Shown here: in pieces, positions 22,170 through 27,479 of the stretch
Numbering within the stretch: position 1 is the stretch's first letter
How the letters are laid out: each line of letters starts with the position of its first letter
From: a virus
Reading direction: 5' to 3' (one strand)
Virus record (IMG/VR): IMGVR_UViG_3300037042_002012
Coordinates: 1-27,479 of that record
DNA: 27,479 nucleotides
Position numbers and translations under genes: made by a program
Notes under the pieces: model-generated
What the model saw: the letters and a program-made list of their open reading frames with translations, nothing else
Told to the model about the DNA's origin: nothing
The model's database searches: none

Positions 22170-22694
22170 TTAATTTGGATATAATTCAAATAGACAACGA
22201 TTTCTGTCGTTGTGTGTTGTTAAAGTAAAAGTTACTACCCATCCTGCTAATCCGTTATCAAATCTTTCTTCGAATTGTTTGCAATTGATTCCAGCACTAA
22301 TATCAAAATTAGTAACTCCTCTTTGAATAAAAGAAGTTATGTCATTTACAATTGCAAGTGTGTTTGCCCAAATATCCATTACATCATCTATTCCATAATA
22401 AGGTAATGTTTGTTCATTCGTTCTACCATCACTTTCATTGTTCTTATTCTTAATCTTATCAGCAACGATTATTTGTATTTCATAATCAGTTGTACTTATT
22501 GCAAATCTAGTTGATGGTATAGTGACATTTGCAACAGGGTATGACTGAAACTCTCTCTTATCAAATTCATCAATATCTTCAGTTGATACTTGAACAATAG
22601 ATGGATGTTGTGCCATATACTCTGCAAAGAAATTAATCAAATTGTAATAATTTGTATAATTTACATTTGTATTTGTTACTAATGCACTTGCCAT
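22170..22694 (-). CDS. Tail-terminator-like protein (174 aa)
   Basis: Contains a helix (YYNLINFFAEYMAQHPSIVQ), then DIDEFDKREFQSYPVANVTI, a pattern like tail terminator/neck proteins of related phages (D-x-x-E-x-D-x-x-K-x-x-x-x-P-x-x-x-x), followed by IIVADKIKNKNNES, LPYYGIDDVMDIWANTLAIV and FEERFDNGLAGWVVTFTLTT. It lies directly after the connector-like gene (3 nt) and before its own paralogue, as a tail completion or terminator gene would. The paralogue next door repeats all these motifs. Family assignment is by pattern and place. Confidence 0.6.
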   Translation of the reverse strand: MASALVTNTNVNYTNYYNLINFFAEYMAQHPSIVQVSTEDIDEFDKREFQSYPVANVTIPSTRFAISTTDYEIQIIVADKIKNKNNESDGRTNEQTLPYYGIDDVMDIWANTLAIVNDITSFIQRGVTNFDISAGINCKQFEERFDNGLAGWVVTFTLTTHNDRNRCLFELYPN

Positions 22695-22697
22695 AGT

Positions 22698-23216
22698 TTA
22701 TAATTGTATTCCACCGAAATATTGATTCGATTGGTCAGGATATATTTGAGTTTGATTACCTATTGATTGTAAATATTGAGGTATGTTGTTTGAATATGCA
22801 ATTAGATAGTTTTGTAATCTTAATGCATAATAGTCAGCGTTATTCAATGCCTTAGCTAATAAATAATCTATTTCACTTTTAGAAGGTGCAGTTCCTTGTT
22901 CTGATTGTTGTTTAACACTACCATTAGATTTAAACTGAACTGAACTAAACGGAATATATTCAACGCAAGAATACCACATCAATGTATTTTTAACATAGTC
23001 ATCTAATAGGTCTTGATAATATACTGACAAGTTGTCTACATTATTTGCAATGATTTGTGCCTGTAAGTAATCAAATAAGATTGTACCTAAAAGATTCTTT
23101 AAGTATTTATCTTGAGCAGTTCTAACGAATGGTAATAAAGCATCTGCATCAATTGCTCCTTGAAGAGGTGTATTCTTAATTATATCGTTTCTATTAATAA
23201 AAAGTGCGTATGCCAT
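22698..23216 (-). CDS. Head-tail connector-like protein (172 aa)
   Basis: Helical protein with the plan of small head-completion/connector proteins: DIIKNTPLQGAIDADALLPF, then RTAQDKYLKNLLGTILFDYL, VYYQDLLDDYVKNTLMWYSC, a short extended region (SSVQFKSNGSVKQQSEQGTA) and a C-terminal helical hairpin (LLAKALNNADYYALRLQNYL). I associate this layout with a family of Bacteroidetes-phage proteins (DUF6712-like) next to portals. It starts 3 nt after the portal gene's stop, the expected place for the first connector ring. The name of the family is remembered, not checked. Confidence 0.65.
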   Translation of the reverse strand: MAYALFINRNDIIKNTPLQGAIDADALLPFVRTAQDKYLKNLLGTILFDYLQAQIIANNVDNLSVYYQDLLDDYVKNTLMWYSCVEYIPFSSVQFKSNGSVKQQSEQGTAPSKSEIDYLLAKALNNADYYALRLQNYLIAYSNNIPQYLQSIGNQTQIYPDQSNQYFGGIQL

Positions 23217-23219
23217 AAT

Positions 23220-24518
23220 TTATTTTTGTTTATATATTTCGTATTCTTTTTCAAAAAATGCTGAACTTAAACTAACATTAGGTACTGGTTCACTTTGGAA
23301 TGTACCATCTTGTGTTGTTTGGTCACCTGGATTTTCTTGTGTTGCAGGATTTTCCATAGATTTATTTGTCTCATCTTCAACTTGTGAAATTGTTTTACCT
23401 GTTTCTTCTGCAGTTTGAGATAATAAAACCAATGGAGTTAATTGTTCAAAGTATAATTCCATATTGTCATATCCACCTTCTGTCAATGCCATATCTAATG
23501 CATTTAAGATTAAATTTTGGAATGGACTAATAGTCATTGTTTGTAAGATACTAAACGCAGTTTTCATTTCTTCTGATTGAGAACTAAAGCCATTATTTGA
23601 GGTTCTTATACCAAATAATAAAGGAGAGGTTACTCTATGTGCTACAAGTATTCTATCTTGTGTATATGTTGCTACATAGTCATACTTCTCATGTAGATTA
23701 GGTATGTCAATAATATCAATTGTAGGTTTAGTTGCGGGGTCATCGTTAAATGATAACATAAATCTACCTGCGTTATCTGTTCCTGTAAATTTAGCTTGTA
23801 CTAAATCTTCAATTGTTTCTCTTTCTTCAGGAGCAGGTACACCATTATTAAAGTTTAACATTACAGCAGGTAAGAAACCATTTGTAATATTATTTAAATG
23901 TAGGTTACTAATCTCACCCTCCGTTACTGCGAATTGCATTGCTGCAACCCAATCAGGTAATGAGTAATAATACAAACCTGGTGAGTAATTCTTAATGTAA
24001 AGTATTTCACACTTCTCATTACTTGTACCAAATGCAGGTATTCTTTTTTTATTTTTAATCTTTCTTTGGTCATTCCAATCAGTACAATAAAAATAGTTCT
24101 GCACTTTTGGATGTGAATCTAACTTCTCTGCTCTTAAATATTGAACAGGTACATGATACATTTTAATTATCTTTGTATGTTCGTCATTCCAATATACTTG
24201 ATACGCACCATTACCATATAATTTTAAATCAAATGAAACTCTTTTAGTTTCTTCTTGTGGAATTAACTTTTGCAATGTATCATTAAATGCTTTATCTTTA
24301 GAGTATACACCCTTACCATATATTAAGTCAGCTATACCTTCAATACATGCTGAGTTAGTTGTACTTACATTATAAGTCATTGTTACTGCATCAAAGAAAT
24401 CATCGTGCCCATAAACACCGAATGGTATCCAATTATATCGTGTTTTAGCATCTTCCGTTATAATAGGAAGCTGATTATTATTTACATTAACGATGGAGAA
24501 TTTTTGTTGTTGTTTCAT
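23220..24518 (-). CDS. Portal protein (432 aa)
   Basis: The portal is the dodecameric ring through which DNA is packaged. Features: N-terminal region through DDFFDAVTMTYNVSTTNSAC and IEGIADLIYGKGVYSKDK (entry helices), KRVSFDLKLYGNGAYQVYWN, HVPVQYLRAEKLDS, LPDWVAAMQFAVTEGEISNL, then the stem and crown helices with TYTQDRILVAHRVTSPLLFG, FSSQSEEMKTAFSILQTMTI and SPFQNLILNALDMALTEGGY. The arrangement matches PBSX/SPP1-like portals, and 432 residues is a normal length. The C-terminal ~50 residues are Gln/Pro-rich and probably flexible. It follows the 127-aa gene by a TAATATG junction and precedes the connector-like gene. Confidence 0.85.
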   Translation of the reverse strand: MKQQQKFSIVNVNNNQLPIITEDAKTRYNWIPFGVYGHDDFFDAVTMTYNVSTTNSACIEGIADLIYGKGVYSKDKAFNDTLQKLIPQEETKRVSFDLKLYGNGAYQVYWNDEHTKIIKMYHVPVQYLRAEKLDSHPKVQNYFYCTDWNDQRKIKNKKRIPAFGTSNEKCEILYIKNYSPGLYYYSLPDWVAAMQFAVTEGEISNLHLNNITNGFLPAVMLNFNNGVPAPEERETIEDLVQAKFTGTDNAGRFMLSFNDDPATKPTIDIIDIPNLHEKYDYVATYTQDRILVAHRVTSPLLFGIRTSNNGFSSQSEEMKTAFSILQTMTISPFQNLILNALDMALTEGGYDNMELYFEQLTPLVLLSQTAEETGKTISQVEDETNKSMENPATQENPGDQTTQDGTFQSEPVPNVSLSSAFFEKEYEIYKQK

Positions 24519-24519
24519 A

Positions 24520-24903
24520 TTAAGTCAAAATTATGTATCTGTTTTCACTAGTGTGTGAAGTTATTGGAGGTATTTGGTTTTCGTATACTGATTTGTCTAT
24601 TGATTGAGATGCATATACTTGTATTGAACCTTGCCATATTGCATTGCCTGTTGCATTAGAAGTTATATTAGTTGCACCTGAATTATAAAGAGTTACTCTA
24701 TATTCAGCACCTTCATAGGCACCACTAATACTTCCTGTAAATGATACAAATGATTCGTATCCATTATAAGACATACTTGCCATTGACATAGTTAAGTTTT
24801 GTAAAGTATACATGTCTTGCAAACTCATTGTAAACTGATTGGAGCCAGTAGGTTGTGTTCTAAATGTATACTCATTTGATTGAGATATGTAATATGCTAG
24901 CAT
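24520..24903 (-). CDS. Small beta-rich structural protein (127 aa)
   Basis: A one-domain beta protein: MLAYYISQSNEYTFRTQPTG, NLTMSMASMSYNGYESFVSF, GAEYRVTLYNSGATNITSNA, IWQGSIQVYASQSIDKSVYE and the end ENRYIILT. Similar short proteins sit next to portals in other phages of this type, with a conserved WxGSIxVxxSQSIDKxxYxxQ core and an EYIIL end, but no function is known. It starts just below the UUCG terminator at 24963-24994, so transcription must read through or restart before it. It may be a minor head or neck protein. Confidence 0.6.
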   Translation of the reverse strand: MLAYYISQSNEYTFRTQPTGSNQFTMSLQDMYTLQNLTMSMASMSYNGYESFVSFTGSISGAYEGAEYRVTLYNSGATNITSNATGNAIWQGSIQVYASQSIDKSVYENQIPPITSHTSENRYIILT

Positions 24904-24962
24904 TATCTATTGTTTATCTTGTCTGTATGTAATAATAACAAATAATTATCCAATAATAGTTA

Positions 24963-24994
24963 AAATAAAAAACCCCCTACCGAAGTAGAGGGTT
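24963..24994 (-). terminator. UUCG-loop terminator inside the late operon
   Basis: The minus strand reads AACCCTCTAC-TTCG-GTAGGGGGTT, a 10-bp stem (one G-T pair) closed by C(UUCG)G, an unusually stable tetraloop, followed by TTTTATTTTA. It lies 23 nt beyond the stop of the 181-aa gene. It probably lets capsid and tail-tube-like proteins be made in large excess over the portal and later genes. Confidence 0.85.
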
Positions 24995-25016
24995 AATATT
25001 TTTATGCTAATACTGA

Positions 25017-25562
25017 TTAAGCTGCAGAACCATAAACTATTGTGTAGTTTGCAGTTAAACCGCCTAATGCGTTAGTTGTAGAACTTCCTGATAAGAATGC
25101 TGCTGGTAATTGTTCCATACCTGTGAAAGTTACTGAATAACCATAAAGGTCACCCAATGCTGCACCTGTTTGAATTGTACCTGCGGTTACATCCGCACCT
25201 AATTTTTCACCAACTAACAATGCATCTCCGTTATTTGTCCAAACGATAATTTGAGGTCTACCATAAGCCATAAGCTTTAATTGGGTAGTCATTTCGTTTG
25301 TTAACTTCTTTAAGTTTAGAATTAATTCTTGTGAAAAGAATGTAGTTCCGTTGTCTCTAGAAGTGGTAACAGTTTCAGTATATGCACTTGAACCTTTTAA
25401 TTGGTAGTAGTATAATACACTTCCTGAAGGAACTGCAGTTACTTCACCACTTCCGTTTTTAGTGAAAGAGCCAGTTGTATAGTTTACGAAGTATACACCT
25501 TGTATACCACCGATACTTTCTTTACAAACTTCGTTTCTTCCAGCTGATAAATTACAAGCCAT
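25017..25562 (-). CDS. Tail-tube-like structural protein (181 aa)
   Basis: The pattern MACNLSAGRNEVCKESIGGI, then QGVYFVNYTTGSFTKNGSGE, SAYTETVTTSRDNGTTFFSQ, LILNLKKLTNEMTTQLKLMA, YGRPQIIVWTNNGDALLVGE and LGDLYGYSVTFTGMEQLPAA matches a protein usually found beside the capsid gene in Bacteroidetes phages. The RDNGTTFFSQ...KLTNEM...L...YGRPQIIV core and the GDLxGYxVTFTGMEQxPA end look like a tail-tube fold. Its position between capsid and terminator implies high expression, as expected for a tail tube built of many copies. A head-associated protein is the main alternative. Two cysteines near the N-terminus (C3, C13) might form a disulphide. Confidence 0.65.
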   Translation of the reverse strand: MACNLSAGRNEVCKESIGGIQGVYFVNYTTGSFTKNGSGEVTAVPSGSVLYYYQLKGSSAYTETVTTSRDNGTTFFSQELILNLKKLTNEMTTQLKLMAYGRPQIIVWTNNGDALLVGEKLGADVTAGTIQTGAALGDLYGYSVTFTGMEQLPAAFLSGSSTTNALGGLTANYTIVYGSAA

Positions 25563-25592
25563 GATACTTTGTTTTAGTTTTGTTAGTTAATA

Positions 25593-26576
25593 TTAGTATG
25601 CTCCGTAGTAAACGATATCTTGTCCAACACCGAATTGTACACCTGATGTAAATCTCATTACAATTCTGTAATTTTGAGAACCATCAATGTTAGCCATGTC
25701 GATTACTTTTGTTTCATTGTAGTCAGATAATAAACCTGTACCGAAGAACAAGTTAGATTTTTGAGCTGCAACGATTTTGTTAGTACCCATACCTGGACAC
25801 ATTACCATTTCAATACCATTGAAATTCATTGGTTTTTCACCTACATTCAATTGGTTGTTGAAACCGTTAGCACCTAAACCACTTGCACCACCACCTGCTA
25901 ATGCAGCTTGGTAATCTCTTGCAACATCAGTTGAAACATAAATCAATAAATCTGGTTTACCGAAAACTGTCTTAGGGATAGTTAAGTAAACATCAGTTAA
26001 TTTAGAGATTACACTTGTTGAATCAATACTACCAGAGATAATAGCACCTGTACCATTACTTTTTGCAGGTAATACTGCAGTTGCTCCACCCGCTGCTACT
26101 GAAGCAGAGAATAAACTTTGGAAACCTGTGAAAGAACCATTAGATGCAGTTCCAGCCCAGATGTTTTCTTCAGTTGCTTGAGCTACTGTTCCACCTACAT
26201 AAGAGATTAAGAAGTCGTTAAAGTTCTTAGGGATTTCATCAAAAGCTGAAAAACCTAATTGTAAAGCTTCCCATGATGCTACAAATTCTTGCTTACATAA
26301 TAGTAAGTTAACTTGTAATTCTTTTGGTGTTAAAATTTGTTCAGTAATAGCTACGCTACCTGAAGTTGTAAAGTCGCAAGAAGCATCTTGTACGATACCA
26401 CTTACTGCTAATTTTTGGATTACAGATTTGTACTTCACGTTTGGCATGATAGTTACAAGCTTCTTATCCAATGTGTTTGCACTTAATAACGCTGCTGCGA
26501 TATATCCTGCTGCCGCTTCACCCGTATAGGTAGTAGAGGTAATAGTAGGAAGTGCGAATTTTTGTAATTTGTTCAT
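25593..26576 (-). CDS. Major capsid protein (327 aa)
   Basis: Single-domain structural protein with an HK97-like plan: N-terminal helix (MNKLQKFALPTITSTTYTGE), NVKYKSVIQKLAVSGIVQDA, EQILTPKELQVNLLLCKQEF followed by VASWEALQLGFSAFDE, a Gly/Ala-rich loop at about 165-200, KPDLLIYVSTDVARDYQAAL, GEKPMNFNGIEMVMCPGMGT and the C-terminal GVQFGVGQDIVYYGAY. It follows a scaffold-like gene and precedes the tail-tube-like gene. It has one of the few Shine-Dalgarno-like leaders in the window (AAAAAAGGAAACA before ATG), consistent with very high translation. The leading ~20 residues could be a target of the distant XkdF-like protease. Confidence 0.85.
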   Translation of the reverse strand: MNKLQKFALPTITSTTYTGEAAAGYIAAALLSANTLDKKLVTIMPNVKYKSVIQKLAVSGIVQDASCDFTTSGSVAITEQILTPKELQVNLLLCKQEFVASWEALQLGFSAFDEIPKNFNDFLISYVGGTVAQATEENIWAGTASNGSFTGFQSLFSASVAAGGATAVLPAKSNGTGAIISGSIDSTSVISKLTDVYLTIPKTVFGKPDLLIYVSTDVARDYQAALAGGGASGLGANGFNNQLNVGEKPMNFNGIEMVMCPGMGTNKIVAAQKSNLFFGTGLLSDYNETKVIDMANIDGSQNYRIVMRFTSGVQFGVGQDIVYYGAY

Positions 26577-26603
26577 TGTTTCCTTTTTTGGATTTTAATA
26601 ATT

Positions 26604-27335
26604 TTATTTATAAAGTTTAGATAAGAAAGTAGATTGTGAATCTGTTGTTTTCTTACCATAGTTTTTTCTATTTGTTTCAGCTGAGAATCTAGTTGCCTCT
26701 TCTGTTGGAGCACCATCTAATTTTGGTAACTCTTCTTCTTCATCAGGCTCTGCTGACATTTTCATTCCTGCAACTTCTTGAGTTACTTCAGAATCTACTG
26801 GTGGCATCATTGCTTCCATTTTAGTTTCCATTTCTTGGATTCTGTAAGACATCTCTTCGATTTTCTTAACCATGTCTCCTAAGTTAATTTCTACTTCTGA
26901 CTCATCTTCTTCAGTTGCATCTTCTGGGATTGGCATTACTTCTTCAGTTTCTTCTGCCATTAAAGTTCCAGATTTAATTTGGTTAGTTTGGTCAGGTACT
27001 AAATTTACATCTAATACATCTCCTGATGCAGAAGGTAAATCTTCAACCTTTACAGTCTCTAATTCTACATTCTCTCTTTCAGAAATTTTACCATCTTTGG
27101 TCATTACTTTAATTAAGTTCTCATTACCTGATTCATCTTTTAAAGATAATTCATGCTCACCATCTGGAGCTGGAGTTTTAGTACCATCTTCTGATACTAC
27201 GAATAAATCTTCACCTACATCAAATGTTGCAGATTCAACGATTGTTCCGTCTTTCAATTTTGCGTAAGTTAATTCCACTTCCTTATCCATAGATAAAAGT
27301 CCTAATATCTTACTTAATACAGTTTTTGAATTCAT
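26604..27335 (-). CDS. Scaffold-like acidic protein (243 aa)
   Basis: Highly acidic protein upstream of the capsid gene. Residues 20-95 form a small beta domain (VELTYAKLKDGTIVESATFD; GEDLFVVSEDGTKTPAPDGE). Residues about 125-205 are acidic and include a coiled coil (151-177, LGDMVKKIEEMSYRIQEMET). The C-terminal ~23 residues are basic (NRKNYGKKT...FLSKLYK), the usual capsid-binding hook of scaffolding proteins. Acidic middle, coiled coil, basic tail and place immediately before the capsid gene all fit a scaffold that is lost or cleaved on maturation. It has no similarity I can name. Confidence 0.7.
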   Translation of the reverse strand: MNSKTVLSKILGLLSMDKEVELTYAKLKDGTIVESATFDVGEDLFVVSEDGTKTPAPDGEHELSLKDESGNENLIKVMTKDGKISERENVELETVKVEDLPSASGDVLDVNLVPDQTNQIKSGTLMAEETEEVMPIPEDATEEDESEVEINLGDMVKKIEEMSYRIQEMETKMEAMMPPVDSEVTQEVAGMKMSAEPDEEEELPKLDGAPTEEATRFSAETNRKNYGKKTTDSQSTFLSKLYK

Positions 27336-27350
27336 TGTTTGATTGTTTAT

Positions 27351-27368
27351 ACCTTTAATAACAAAGGT
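27351..27368. repeat. Short inverted repeat upstream of the scaffold-like gene
   Basis: ACCTTT-AATAAC-AAAGGT, a perfect 6-bp hairpin in the 52-nt gap between the glycine-rich gene and the scaffold-like gene. No T tract follows on either strand, so it is not a typical terminator. It could be a processing site or a weak pause hairpin in the scaffold leader. Confidence 0.4.
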
Positions 27369-27387
27369 TGATTAAAAAATAGTTATT

Positions 27388-27479
27388 TTATAATGTATAT
27401 CTTAATATTATTATACCATGTCCACCTGAACCTGCTTGTTGTGGGTTACCCGCTCTCTCGCCACCGCCTCCACCACCAA
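27388..27479 (-). CDS. Glycine-rich virion protein, C-terminal end (runs off right edge)
   Basis: The last 29 codons read GGGGGGERAGNPQQAGSGGH, then GIIILRYTL and a stop. A glycine-rich stretch ending in a GxxGIIIxRY strand is the usual C-terminus of glycine-rich phage fibre or spike proteins, where polyglycine helices bundle and the final strand closes the fold. It lies upstream of the scaffold-like gene in the late operon. The rest of the protein is outside the window, so its role (host-binding adhesin or head fibre) cannot be told. Confidence 0.65.
   Translation of the reverse strand, partial: GGGGGGERAGNPQQAGSGGHGIIILRYTL

Noticed and set aside
23704-27267. Plus-strand frames opposite the portal (23704-23967) and the scaffold-like gene (26872-27267)
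   Set aside because: They are antisense to well-supported genes and have shadow-type Ser/Pro/Thr composition.
1-27479. tRNA genes, integrase, attachment sites and insertion sequences
   Set aside because: None was recognised on reading both strands; the GIY-YIG nuclease is the only candidate mobile gene.

Overview
The window is part of a tailed double-stranded DNA phage genome, strongly AT-rich, with no recognisable host gene. The structural proteins (portal, scaffold, capsid, tail proteins rich in S/T/G/N) resemble those of phages of Bacteroidetes/Flavobacteria. Most start codons lack a purine-rich Shine-Dalgarno sequence and follow an A-rich leader, which is typical of that phylum. This host call is an inference. 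No integrase, tRNA, CRISPR array or endolysin was seen. No sheath protein was seen, and the 678-residue tape measure suggests a siphovirus with a tail near 100 nm.

Layout. (1) 1-3346, minus strand: a DUF1376-like replication protein, a terminator, a zinc-ribbon/GIY-YIG nuclease, several small genes, a sigma-like factor, a zinc-ribbon protein, and the start of a small-terminase-like gene that runs off the left edge. (2) 3347-3780: a gene-free divergent control region with two identical palindromes spaced 31 bp, a separated 12-bp inverted repeat, and promoter B at its left end. (3) 3781-5491, plus strand: a short operon of unrecognised small genes, with a terminator after its first gene and another at its end. 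(4) 5668-27479, minus strand: the late structural block. In transcription order (right to left) it holds a glycine-rich protein, scaffold-like protein, major capsid protein, tail-tube-like protein, terminator, small structural protein, portal, connector, two tandem tail-terminator-like paralogues, giant fibre, lectin-like tip, gp10-like protein, three tail-tip proteins, tape measure, XkdF-like protease, decoration or spike-like proteins, and a tail of tiny genes including a lipoprotein.

How it works together. The divergent region probably decides between the leftward early/replication operon and the rightward mini-operon. The sigma-like factor may redirect host RNA polymerase to other phage genes. 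The late block builds head and tail. Many late genes are translationally coupled (TAATG, ATGA or TAATATG junctions). A UUCG-loop terminator after the capsid and tail-tube-like genes probably keeps those products in excess.

The items most worth a second look are the paired operators and duplicated promoters around 2.6-3.6 kb, the uncharacterised plus-strand mini-operon with a 30-residue membrane peptide, the tandem tail-terminator-like paralogues, an apparently split tail-tip protein (670 + 172 aa), and the 1569-aa fibre built from 14-residue repeats.
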